A DNA stretch of 64,000 nt from the NCBI RefSeq assembly GCF_002080045.1, contig NZ_MUIN01000004.1, positions 248,146-312,145 on the forward strand. The letters run 5' to 3'. The stretch is from Pseudomonas sp. Bc-h (GTDB lineage Bacteria > Pseudomonadota > Gammaproteobacteria > Pseudomonadales > Pseudomonadaceae). The first letter of the stretch is position 1. Every line of letters starts with the position of its first letter. Both the position numbers and the translations under genes were made by a program. Positions 56,552 to 64,000 of this stretch are shown here, in pieces. The notes beneath the pieces were generated by a model. It searched no databases, was not told where the DNA came from, and saw nothing but the letters and a program-made list of their open reading frames with translations.

Positions 56552-57295
56552 ATGATCACCGTTGAAAAACTGACCAAGGAATTCAAGGGCAATCAGGTAC
56601 TCAAGGGCATCGATCTGAAGGTCGAACCCGGTGAAGTGGTCGCTATCATCGGCCCCAGCGGGTCCGGCAAGACGACGTTCCTGCGTTGCCTCAACTTCCT
56701 CGAAGAACCCACCAGCGGCACGATCGTCGTCGGCGACATCAAGATCGACGGCAGCAAGCCACTGAGCCAGCAACAGGGGCTGATCCGGCAGTTGCGTCAA
56801 CATGTCGGGTTCGTGTTCCAGAACTTCAACCTGTTCCCCCATCGCACTGCGCTGGAAAACGTCATCGAAGGCCCGACCGTGGTCAAGAAGATGCCGCGCG
56901 AGCAGGCTGTCGAACTGGGTCGCAACTTGTTGGCCAAGGTCGGCCTTGCCGGCAAGGAAGACGCCTACCCCCGTCGTTTGTCCGGTGGGCAGCAGCAGCG
57001 CGTGGCAATTGCCAGGGCGCTGGCGATGGAGCCTGAGGTGATTCTGTTCGACGAACCTACCTCGGCGCTCGACCCCGAGCTGGTCGGAGAAGTGCTCAAC
57101 GCGATCCGCGCTCTGGCCGAAGAGAACCGCACGATGGTCATCGTCACCCACGAGATGAGTTTCGCTCGCGACGTTGCCAATCGGGTGGTGTTCATCGACA
57201 AGGGCGTCATCGTCGAACAGGGCGATGCAAAAGCGCTGTTCGCGAATCCGAAAGAGGAACGCACCAGGCAATTTCTGGAACGTAGCAGGAACTAG
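56552..57295 (+). CDS. tcyN: Cystine ABC transporter ATP-binding protein TcyN
   Basis: A 247-residue ABC ATPase. Walker A GPSGSGKTTFLRCLN, signature LSGGQQQRVAIARALA and Walker B VILFDEPTSALDPE are intact. Last gene of the operon, ending before a terminator. Confidence 0.94.
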   Translation: MITVEKLTKEFKGNQVLKGIDLKVEPGEVVAIIGPSGSGKTTFLRCLNFLEEPTSGTIVVGDIKIDGSKPLSQQQGLIRQLRQHVGFVFQNFNLFPHRTALENVIEGPTVVKKMPREQAVELGRNLLAKVGLAGKEDAYPRRLSGGQQQRVAIARALAMEPEVILFDEPTSALDPELVGEVLNAIRALAEENRTMVIVTHEMSFARDVANRVVFIDKGVIVEQGDAKALFANPKEERTRQFLERSRN

Positions 57296-57312
57296 TCCTA
57301 CAACAACTGTTT

Positions 57313-57345
57313 AAAAAACGGCGCTGTTCAGCGCCGTTTTCTTTT
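57313..57345 (+). terminator. Rho-independent terminator of tcyJLN
   Basis: Stem AAAACGGCGCT / AGCGCCGTTTT with a GTTC loop, followed by CTTTT. Confidence 0.88.
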
Positions 57346-57848
57346 ACTTCAATATTTGGAAAAGTCTGCATCCATCAAAAATCTCTTTGATCGCGAACAG
57401 TAACAACCCACGCCAACATCGAAGTTTTCAATGCAAACCATTCTCAGGTTCTTCATCGATCATTTATCGTTTGACGAACATCATCCCAGTAAATATTCGG
57501 CACTTGTCCGGACGACAACGCGTCAGCGCTTTTTCCTTCTCTGGTAGGACGCGCCATACAGCCAAGGTGCCCACCACCCGCGCATTGACGTAGGAAACAT
57601 CTGATTATCCTGCACACAAACATTTACGCCTTTTTGGGCGTTGACATATATACGGCAACACAATTAGCTCAAGAGCAACTTAGGAGTTCCTCCACGCACT
57701 TTAGCAATCCCACATTTAATACCGTTTGTAATGTTTGCCAACACTGTGCATCGGGGATGTACTTACACCATCGCTTTCAGGTTGTCGTCGCGTTAATAGC
57801 CATCGTGACCGCACTATTTAAAACACAATTTTGAGTGAGTATTCGAAG
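57346..57848. other. About 500-nt AT-richer gap before the two-repeat protein
   Basis: Base composition is clearly lower in GC than the rest of the window, with runs such as TTTAAAACACAATTTTGAG before the next gene. Two short frames (57387-57593 and 57634-57834) have no ribosome site, no family features and atypical composition, so I do not call them genes. The stretch may be promoter DNA of the next gene or debris of acquired DNA. Confidence 0.5.
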
Positions 57849-58583
57849 ATGATTCAGACCCCCATCAGCACCACGCCGTTCGAGCTCTTCGCCCCGTCCC
57901 TTCCGCAGTCGAACAGACAGGGCATTGGTGCCCTGGCCGCTGCCGACCTTTCAGTGAACATCCCGCCTTATCCCGAAATGGAGAGCGGGGATCTTATCGA
58001 ACTGTTCTGGGGTGAATGTTATGTCGCGTCGACATTGTTGGCTGAGTCCCACATCGGAGAAACAACCGTCCTACACATTCCGGAGAGCTTCCTTCAAAGC
58101 GGCAAAGTGAAGACCTACTACAAAGTCACGAAGATTGGCAGCGAGCCCGTGAAATCCCCTTGCTGCAAACTGTGGGTCAAGCTGGAGACTCCCGGAGGTC
58201 ATCTGGTCAGCGCGGGCGGCGAAGAAAACCAGGGTCTGGCGCCGGTAATCTTCCCCGACGCCATCATGCGAAACGGTCTGAGCGCGCGACACCTCAACCA
58301 AGGGATCGAACTGCGCATCGACAGTTACCCCAACATGGAGGCGTACGACGAGATTACGTTGCGCTGGGGCGATGTGCGGATGGATCTGCCCGTCCTGACC
58401 GACAAAGACGTCGGCCATCCCATAAAGGTCCTCGTGCCCGCCTCGATCATCGAGGAAGCAGGCGATGATCTGCACCAGGAGGTGACGTACTGCGTGATTG
58501 ATCGTGTGGGCAACAACTCGCTCTGGGCGCCGCCTCGGTCAATCAGGGTCAGCACAGAGGATTCACCGATTAGCCGAACTTGA
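57849..58583 (+). CDS. Unrecognised two-repeat protein
   Basis: A 244-residue protein without signal peptide or membrane segment. It holds two copies of a beta-rich unit of about 85 residues, centred on YPEMESGDLIELFWG (Tyr41-Gly55) and YPNMEAYDEITLRWG (Tyr160-Gly174). Each continues to a VPxSI/IPESF segment, a YxV strand and a final VxxE strand. The copies are 119 residues apart. Similar YPxM-GDxIxLxWxG units occur, as far as I recall, as tandem repeats in large Pseudomonas surface or secreted proteins; no function is known to me. ATG 57849 is chosen over TTG 57831. The gene stands alone in a lower-GC stretch inside the sulfur block. Confidence 0.72.
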   Translation: MIQTPISTTPFELFAPSLPQSNRQGIGALAAADLSVNIPPYPEMESGDLIELFWGECYVASTLLAESHIGETTVLHIPESFLQSGKVKTYYKVTKIGSEPVKSPCCKLWVKLETPGGHLVSAGGEENQGLAPVIFPDAIMRNGLSARHLNQGIELRIDSYPNMEAYDEITLRWGDVRMDLPVLTDKDVGHPIKVLVPASIIEEAGDDLHQEVTYCVIDRVGNNSLWAPPRSIRVSTEDSPISRT

Positions 58584-59059
58584 TGTCCGCGAATCTGGGC
58601 GACGTCGTCGCGGTGCAAGGACGCTGTACCGCGACCCTACAAACTGTTTTCGTGAATGACCGCACAGATTGAAAGCGAAAAGGAAATCTCCCACAGCATC
58701 TACAACCTCCTCCTACACAACACCTCCAAACCATGCAAAACGGTGCTGCTAGCCTGCGTTGAAACAGTTCGCGAGACGTCCGCCATGCGCAGCCGACATA
58801 TCCTCAAGTACCTGATCCTCTTCCTCGTATTCGGCACCTGCATGGCCTACGCACACGCCATCTGATCAGCGAAGGGGACGAACTTTCGCCTTCTATGCTT
58901 ATTCCTAAATTCAAGTTTATTTAATTTTTATACACGTTTAGGGTATATGCACCGGACCACCGGACCATCGTTTTTTCTGCCGCCATCGCGGTTTCGATTC
59001 GAGGTTCGAAATGGTCACGCACAACCACCCCAGTGCATCGGCTCGTGAAGGTCACCACC
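58584..59059. other. 476-nt gap before sfnB
   Basis: Starts with an 8-bp inverted repeat GTCGCGGT/ACCGCGAC (58607-58635) that could end the preceding transcript, though no U-tract follows it directly. A 69-codon frame at 58656-58865 ends in a hydrophobic stretch but has no convincing start. The AT-rich run at about 58905-58950 is the likely control region of sfnB. Confidence 0.45.
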
Positions 59060-60301
59060 ATGACTGATCTGAGCGCCCTCCTGGTCCAGCAAACCCTGGA
59101 CGTTGCCCCACCTCTGTTGCCAGCGACAGTGCTGCGCAACGATGCCGACGCCATCGCCGCCGCCCATGAACTGGCTGAAGTAGTTCGACCGGGCGCCGCC
59201 GTCCGTGATCGCGAACGACAACTGCCGTGGGCGGAAATCGAGCGATTCAGCCAAAGTGGCCTGGGCAGTATCGCCGTGCCGCGCGCTTATGGCGGTCCGC
59301 AGGTATCGTTCGTCACCGTTGCCAAAGTGTTCGCCATTCTTTCGGCGGCGGACCCTGCAGTCGGCCAAATCCCGCAGAATCATTTCGGCATCCTCAATTC
59401 GCTGATCGGCAGTGCCAGCGAAGCGCAGAAAACCTTGCTGTTCAAAAGCGTGCTCGACGGCGCACGGATCGGCAATGGGGGCCCGGAGCGCGGCACCAAA
59501 AATACCCTGGACGTAAAAACGCGACTGACTGCCGACGGTGATCATTTTTTGCTCAACGGCCGCAAGTTCTATTCGACCGGTGCGTTGTTCGCCCATTGGG
59601 TCGCGGTCAAGGCGATCAACGATGACGGCAAGCAAGTGCTGGTATTCGTGCCGCGCGGGACGCCGGGCTTGCACATCATCGACGATTGGTCCGGCTTCGG
59701 GCAGCGCACTACCGCCAGTGGCAGCGTGTTGCTGGAAAATGTGCGAGTCAGCGCAGATCTGGTGATCGAGAACTGGAAACTGGGCCAGTCGCCCAACATT
59801 CAGGGCGCAGTTTCACAACTCATTCAAGCCGCCATCGATGCGGGAATCGCCCGTGAAGCGATCGACGAAAGCATTCGTTTCGTACGTGAGCGCTCACGCC
59901 CGTGGATCGAAGCCAATGTCGAGCGCGCCAGCGATGACCTGTACGTGATCGCTGATATCGGCAAGCTGAAACTGGAGCTGCACGCCGCCGAAGCGCTGTT
60001 GCACAAGGCCGGTCGTGTGCTCGATGAAATCGCCGCCTCGCCCATCGATGCCCAGGCCGCTGCGCGTGCATCAATCGTGGTCGCCGAAGCCAAGGGGCTG
60101 ACTACCGAGATCGCCCTGCAGGCCAGCGAGAAGCTGTTCGAGCTGTCGGGCAGCCGCGCGACTCTGGCCGAATTCAACCTCGACCGCCACTGGCGCAACG
60201 CCCGGGTCCACACCCTGCACGACCCGGTGCGCTGGAAAGTCCACGCCGTCGGCGCCTGGCACCTCAACGGCACTCTGCCTGCCCGCCATTCCTGGATCTG
60301 A
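59060..60301 (+). CDS. sfnB: SfnB family flavoprotein (first copy)
   Basis: A 413-residue protein of the acyl-CoA dehydrogenase fold, SfnB family, linked to growth on organic sulfur compounds. Family features include GQIPQNHFGILNSL, FYSTGALFAHWVAV, DDWSGFGQRTTASGSVLLEN and the C-terminal HWRNARVHTLHDPVRWK. It needs reduced flavin or oxygen chemistry, but the exact reaction is not settled. ATG 59060 gives MTDLSALLVQ. It is followed after 22 nt by a second copy. Confidence 0.9.
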   Translation: MTDLSALLVQQTLDVAPPLLPATVLRNDADAIAAAHELAEVVRPGAAVRDRERQLPWAEIERFSQSGLGSIAVPRAYGGPQVSFVTVAKVFAILSAADPAVGQIPQNHFGILNSLIGSASEAQKTLLFKSVLDGARIGNGGPERGTKNTLDVKTRLTADGDHFLLNGRKFYSTGALFAHWVAVKAINDDGKQVLVFVPRGTPGLHIIDDWSGFGQRTTASGSVLLENVRVSADLVIENWKLGQSPNIQGAVSQLIQAAIDAGIAREAIDESIRFVRERSRPWIEANVERASDDLYVIADIGKLKLELHAAEALLHKAGRVLDEIAASPIDAQAAARASIVVAEAKGLTTEIALQASEKLFELSGSRATLAEFNLDRHWRNARVHTLHDPVRWKVHAVGAWHLNGTLPARHSWI

Positions 60302-60323
60302 CCAGACCACTGGAAACACACTC

Positions 60324-61544
60324 ATGAGCATTCAATCCTTACCGCATGAAACGCAGGCGGCTCCCGCGACTGCGATTATTCGGGATGACGCCCAGGCGCT
60401 CGCCACTGCCCGGGCACTGGCCGAAACCTTCAAACAGCAGAGCGCCCTACGCGACCGTGAACGTCGTCTGCCGCACATTGAACTGGAACAGTTTTCCCGT
60501 TCGGGCCTGTGGGGCATCAGCGTGCCGCAAACCTTCGGCGGCGCGGGGGTTTCCAGCGTCACCCTGGCCGAGGTCATACGCATCATCTCCGCCGCCGACG
60601 GCTCGCTGGGGCAGATTCCGCAGAACCATTTCTACGCCCTCGAAGTACTGCGTGTGAACGGCAGCCCCGAACAACAGAAACGGCTGTACGCCGAAGTACT
60701 CGCCGGCCAGCGTTTCGGCAATGCGCTGGCGGAACTGGGGACCAAAACCGCCCACGACCGCACCACGCGTCTGAGCCGCGACGGCCAAGGCTGGCGCATC
60801 AATGGTCGCAAGTTCTACTCCACCGGAGCCTTGTACGCCCAACGCATCCCGACTTCGGTGATCGATGACGACGGCATTCAGCAACTGGCCTTTGTCCCGG
60901 CCAATGCTGCGGGGCTGAGCGTGATCGACGACTGGAGCGGTTTCGGTCAACGCACCACCGGCAGCGGTTCAGTGGTGTTCGAAAACGTCTATGTCGACGC
61001 CGACGACGTCGTGCCCTTTCAGACCGCTTTCGAACGGCCCACGACGGTCGGTCCGCTGGCGCAGATTCTCCACGCGGCTATCGACACCGGCATCGCTCGT
61101 GCCGCCTATGAAGACGCCCTGCATTTCGTGCGTACACGCACGCGGCCATGGATCGATTCGGGTATCGAAAAGGCCGTCGATGACCCGTTGACCCTGCATG
61201 GTTTCGGCAAGCTCTCGATTCGTCTGCATGCAGCCGAAGCGTTGCTCGAACGCTCGGGTGAATACCTTGACCGCGCGCAGGCCGAAACCACGGCAGAAAA
61301 CCTTGCCCAAGCCTCGATTGCCGTGGCCGAAGCCCGTGCGATCAGCACCGAGATTTCCCTGGCTGCCAGCAGCACGCTGTTCGAACTTGCAGGCTCGCAG
61401 GCCACTCTGGCCGAGCATGGTCTGGATCGTCACTGGCGCAATGCGCGGGTTCACACGCTGCATGATCCAGTGCGCTGGAAATACCACGCCATCGGCAACT
61501 TCTACCTCAACGACGTCAATCCGCCACGTCGGGGGACCCTCTGA
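60324..61544 (+). CDS. sfnB: SfnB family flavoprotein (second copy)
   Basis: A 406-residue paralogue of the upstream gene, with the same motifs (GQIPQNHFYALEVL, KFYSTGALYAQRI, DDWSGFGQRTTGSGSVVFEN, HWRNARVHTLHDPVRWK). The two differ in the N-terminal third, so they may have different substrates. Its stop overlaps the monooxygenase start (TGATG), so these form one operon. Confidence 0.9.
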   Translation: MSIQSLPHETQAAPATAIIRDDAQALATARALAETFKQQSALRDRERRLPHIELEQFSRSGLWGISVPQTFGGAGVSSVTLAEVIRIISAADGSLGQIPQNHFYALEVLRVNGSPEQQKRLYAEVLAGQRFGNALAELGTKTAHDRTTRLSRDGQGWRINGRKFYSTGALYAQRIPTSVIDDDGIQQLAFVPANAAGLSVIDDWSGFGQRTTGSGSVVFENVYVDADDVVPFQTAFERPTTVGPLAQILHAAIDTGIARAAYEDALHFVRTRTRPWIDSGIEKAVDDPLTLHGFGKLSIRLHAAEALLERSGEYLDRAQAETTAENLAQASIAVAEARAISTEISLAASSTLFELAGSQATLAEHGLDRHWRNARVHTLHDPVRWKYHAIGNFYLNDVNPPRRGTL

Positions 61545-62908
61545 TGAGCAAGAAAAAGATCCTGCTCAATGCGTTCAACATGAACTGCATCGGCCACATC
61601 AACCACGGGTACTGGACGCATCCGCGAGACACCTCGACCCAGTACAAGACGCTTGAATACTGGACGAATCTGGCTCAGTTGCTGGAACGGGGACTGTTCG
61701 ACGGTTTGTTCATCGCCGACATCGTGGGCGTTTATGACGTGTATCAGAAGTCGATTGGTGTGCCGCTGAAAGAATCGATCCAGCTGCCGGTCAATGACCC
61801 GTTGCTGCTGGTCTCGGCCATGGCTGCAGTTACCAGTAACCTCGGTTTCGGTCTGACCGCCAACCTGACCTACGAAGCCCCTTACTTGTTCGCCCGGCGC
61901 ATGTCGACGCTCGATCACCTGACCCGCGGGCGTGTGGGCTGGAACATCGTCACCGGTTATCTCGACAGCGCCGCCAAGGCCATGGGGCTGAAGGAGCAGA
62001 TCGAGCACGACCGACGTTACGATCAGGCCGATGAATACCTGGAGGTGCTCTACAAACTCTGGGAGGGCAGCTGGGAAGACGACGCGGTCATCGAAGATCG
62101 TGAAGCGCGCATCTACGCTCAGCCGGAAAAAGTCCATTACGTGCGCCACAGCGGCGAGTTCTATCAGGTCGAGGGTTACCACCTCTGCGAGCCTTCGCCG
62201 CAACGCACACCCGTGTTGTTTCAGGCGGGCAGTTCGGATCGGGGCTTGCAGTTCGCCGGCAATAACGCCGAATGCGTGTTCATCAGTGCCCAGAACAAAG
62301 CCGCGACCCGCGAGCAGGTGGACAAGGTCCGCGCCAGCGCTGTCGCCGCGGGTCGCACCCCCGATGACATCAAGGTGTTCATGGGACTCAACGTCATTGT
62401 CGGCGCCACCGAGCAAGCCGCTCGCGCCAAGCATGCGGAGTACCTGACCTACGCGAGTGCGGAGGCCGGTTTGGCACACTTCTGTGCCTCGACCGGAATC
62501 GACTTCGCAGACTACGAGCTCAACGAGCCCATTCAGCACGTCAAAGGCAACGCCATTCAATCGGCGACGAAGATCCTCAAGAACAACGACTGGACCCGTC
62601 AGAAACTCCTCGACCAGCACGCACTCGGCGGTCGCTACATCACTGTCATCGGATCGCCCGACCAGGTTGCCGACGAGCTGGAATCCTGGATCGCCGAAAC
62701 CGGTCTGGACGGCTTCAACCTGACCCGCATTGTCACCCCGGAGAGCTATGAGGATTTCATCGATCTGGTGATCCCTGAACTGCAACGCCGCGGCTCGTAC
62801 AAGACGGCGTACGACCAGGGAACGCTGCGCCAGAAGCTGTTTACCGAAGGGGACGCTCGATTGCCAGAACGGCATGCGGGAGCCACGTTCCGGCGTTCAA
62901 GCCAATGA
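61544..62908 (+). CDS. FMN-dependent monooxygenase, NtaA/SnaA/DszA family
   Basis: A 454-residue luciferase-like enzyme that uses reduced FMN from a separate reductase. Family segments are AFNMNCIGHINHGYW near the start, LDHLTRGRVGWNIVTGYLDSAAKAMG (longer than needed, residues about 123-148) and PVLFQAGSSDRG. Relatives oxidise nitrilotriacetate, dibenzothiophene sulfone and other substrates. With the sfnB pair and a MetQ-like protein it is expected to release sulfur from an organosulfur compound. No reductase gene is in view. Confidence 0.9.
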   Translation: MSKKKILLNAFNMNCIGHINHGYWTHPRDTSTQYKTLEYWTNLAQLLERGLFDGLFIADIVGVYDVYQKSIGVPLKESIQLPVNDPLLLVSAMAAVTSNLGFGLTANLTYEAPYLFARRMSTLDHLTRGRVGWNIVTGYLDSAAKAMGLKEQIEHDRRYDQADEYLEVLYKLWEGSWEDDAVIEDREARIYAQPEKVHYVRHSGEFYQVEGYHLCEPSPQRTPVLFQAGSSDRGLQFAGNNAECVFISAQNKAATREQVDKVRASAVAAGRTPDDIKVFMGLNVIVGATEQAARAKHAEYLTYASAEAGLAHFCASTGIDFADYELNEPIQHVKGNAIQSATKILKNNDWTRQKLLDQHALGGRYITVIGSPDQVADELESWIAETGLDGFNLTRIVTPESYEDFIDLVIPELQRRGSYKTAYDQGTLRQKLFTEGDARLPERHAGATFRRSSQ

Positions 62909-62984
62909 TTTTCATTGCCTGAGCAGACTCCATCGCGCAGCAGGCACCACAGAACTAAACCCGACACCGATCCGGACACCTACC

Positions 62985-63779
62985 ATGACAAAACAACTGC
63001 TGACCCTTGCCCTCTCTTTCGGCCTCTTTACAGGTCTTGCACAAGCCGCTGAGCAACCGCTTAAGGTCGGCACTACCGCTGCCTTCGCCATTCCGCTGGA
63101 GGCCGCCGTGGCCGAAGCCGACAAGCAAGGCCTCAAGGTCGAACTGGTGGAATTCACCGACTGGATCGCCCCTAACGTCAGCCTCAACGCTGGCGACATC
63201 GACGTGAATTACTTCCAGCACATCCCGTTCCTGGAAAACGCCAAGGCCGCGTCGGGCTTTGATCTGGTGCCCTACGCACCGGGCATCATCAACAACGTCG
63301 GCCTGTACTCGAAGAAATACAAAAGCTTCGATGAACTGCCGACCGGCGCCAGCGTGGCCATCGCCAACGACCCGATCAACAGTGGGCGCGGCCTGCAATT
63401 GCTGGCCAAGGCGGGGCTGATCACCCTCAAGCCCGGCGTCGGTTACAAGGCGACCGAAGACGACATCACCAGCAACCCGAAGAAGCTCAAGCTGATTCAG
63501 GTCGAAGCAGTACAACTGGTACGCGCCTATGACGACGCCGACCTGGTTCAGGGCTACCCCGCGTACATTCGGCTGGCGAAAACCTTCGATGCGGGCTCGG
63601 CGATTCTGTTCGACGGCCTCGACCATCCGGAGTACGTCATTCAGTTCGTGATCAAGCCAGACCACAAGCAAGACCCGCGCCTGGCCAAGTTCATCGACAT
63701 CTACCAACACTCGCCTGTGGTGCGCGCCTCGCTGGATAAAGTGAATGGCTCGCTCTACCAGGTCGGCTGGAAGAACTGA
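62985..63779 (+). CDS. MetQ/NlpA family substrate-binding protein
   Basis: A 264-residue periplasmic protein with signal peptide (about 1-21, ending AQA-AE). There is no lipobox cysteine, unlike classical MetQ. NlpA features include VEFTDWIAPNVSLNAGDIDVNYFQH and PNDPINSGRGLQLLAKAGLI-like ANDPINSGRGLQLL. With the following MetN-like ATPase it forms a methionine-type importer, probably for methionine or a sulfonate/sulfoxide analogue. Confidence 0.9.
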   Translation: MTKQLLTLALSFGLFTGLAQAAEQPLKVGTTAAFAIPLEAAVAEADKQGLKVELVEFTDWIAPNVSLNAGDIDVNYFQHIPFLENAKAASGFDLVPYAPGIINNVGLYSKKYKSFDELPTGASVAIANDPINSGRGLQLLAKAGLITLKPGVGYKATEDDITSNPKKLKLIQVEAVQLVRAYDDADLVQGYPAYIRLAKTFDAGSAILFDGLDHPEYVIQFVIKPDHKQDPRLAKFIDIYQHSPVVRASLDKVNGSLYQVGWKN

Positions 63780-63780
63780 C

Positions 63781-64000
63781 ATGAATGCGACCGCGCAACG
63801 CTCCCTGCCTCTGGAAGAGCCAACTCCGCATTCCGCCGCACAGACGCACCTGCACCCCGAGAAGGCCCTGGCGCATGTGCGCTTCAGCCAACTCGGCAAA
63901 GTCTACGAGGGCCAGCAGGGCCCGGTCGCGGCGCTCAAATTCATCGATCTGGATATCCAGCGCGGTGAGGTATTCGGCATCATCGGCCGCAGCGGCGCGG
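63781..64000 (+). CDS. metN: MetN-like ABC transporter ATP-binding protein (5' end only)
   Basis: The gene starts at ATG 63781, one base after the binding-protein stop, and is cut by the window end. The first 73 residues include a long N-terminal extension (about 33 residues) before VRFSQLGKVYEG and the beginning of Walker A, GIIGRSGA. Expected to energise the methionine-type importer. Confidence 0.88.
   Translation, partial: MNATAQRSLPLEEPTPHSAAQTHLHPEKALAHVRFSQLGKVYEGQQGPVAALKFIDLDIQRGEVFGIIGRSGA

Noticed and set aside
57387..57834. Two short frames (68 and 66 codons) in the low-GC gap before the two-repeat protein
   Set aside because: Neither has a Shine-Dalgarno sequence, a signal peptide or family resemblance; AT-rich DNA gives such frames by chance.
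58656..58865. A 69-codon frame ending in a hydrophobic stretch (from Met at 58785: MRSRHILKYLILFLVFGTCM)
   Set aside because: It has no ribosome site at either start, and the coding part before the hydrophobic stretch looks random. A 26-residue membrane peptide from 58785 is possible but cannot be supported from this sequence alone.
58860..59060. Sigma-54 promoter for sfnB (known SfnR targets use sigma-54)
   Set aside because: The best GG-N10-GC pair near 58873 lacks the TGGCAC and TTGC flanks, so I do not call it.

Overview
The window is a stretch of Pseudomonas chromosome, most likely from the P. fluorescens / P. syringae lineage. The gene orders rdgB-hemW, trmB-thiG-thiS, ftsY-ftsE-ftsX-rpoH, coaD-fdx-ggt, typA-thiI-glnA-ntrB-ntrC and epsC/dcyD-tcyJLN-sfnB-metQN are typical of that genus. 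Base composition is GC-rich throughout, and Pseudomonas-type REP elements are scattered between genes. I see no tRNA, rRNA, CRISPR array, prophage or transposase gene. Most of the window is core genome, with about 63 real genes.

Layout. 1-5.7 kb: end of rdgB, hemW, a DUF3392 membrane protein, a small lipoprotein, trmB, thiG, thiS, a DUF423 protein and mtgA. 5.8-10 kb: the minus-strand ftsY-ftsE-ftsX cluster followed by rpoH (heat-shock sigma factor). 10.2-10.5 kb: a 272-bp gene-free element with 33-bp terminal inverted repeats and nested internal repeats (MITE-like). 10.5-17.2 kb: an active/inactive pair of M16 peptidases, rsmD, a YheT-like hydrolase, an AzlCD amino-acid exporter and an sseA-type sulfurtransferase. 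17.2-23 kb: a TetR regulator and an MFS transporter divergent from an aldehyde dehydrogenase / Tat-signal protein / GMC oxidoreductase operon. This resembles the long-chain-alcohol oxidation (lao) system, with a three-half-site operator in the promoter. 23-33.7 kb: coaD, ferredoxin, ggt, mutM, an HDOD protein, rlmI, an mgtE remnant, ilvD, a HAD phosphatase whose 3' end has been replaced by a REP element, and folA. 33.9-41.5 kb: a DUF2868 membrane protein with a DUF3482 GTPase, an HD-domain protein, a YkgJ-family protein, typA and thiI. 41.6-48.1 kb: the nitrogen block, with glnA, a secreted chorismate mutase, two DUF4124 proteins and ntrB-ntrC. Sigma-54 promoters with paired NtrC sites are visible upstream of both glnA and ntrB. 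48.3-52.5 kb: aldo/keto reductase, LysR regulator and the choline transporter betT with a BetI-like operator. 52.6-64 kb: a sulfur-acquisition block made of serine acetyltransferase, D-cysteine desulfhydrase, a cystine ABC transporter, two sfnB-like flavoproteins, an FMN-dependent monooxygenase, a MetQ-like binding protein and the start of metN. A low-GC stretch with an unrecognised two-repeat protein is set into this block.

How the genes work together. The nitrogen block is a self-contained Ntr circuit (effector enzyme, sensor kinase, enhancer-binding protein and their sites). The last 11 kb gather functions for sulfur limitation: cystine uptake, D-cysteine breakdown, organosulfur oxidation and import of a methionine-like substrate. 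The least explained parts are the two-repeat protein at 57.8-58.6 kb, the DUF2868/DUF3482 GTPase pair, the MITE-like element and the nested palindromic repeat present twice (36.7 and 48.2 kb).
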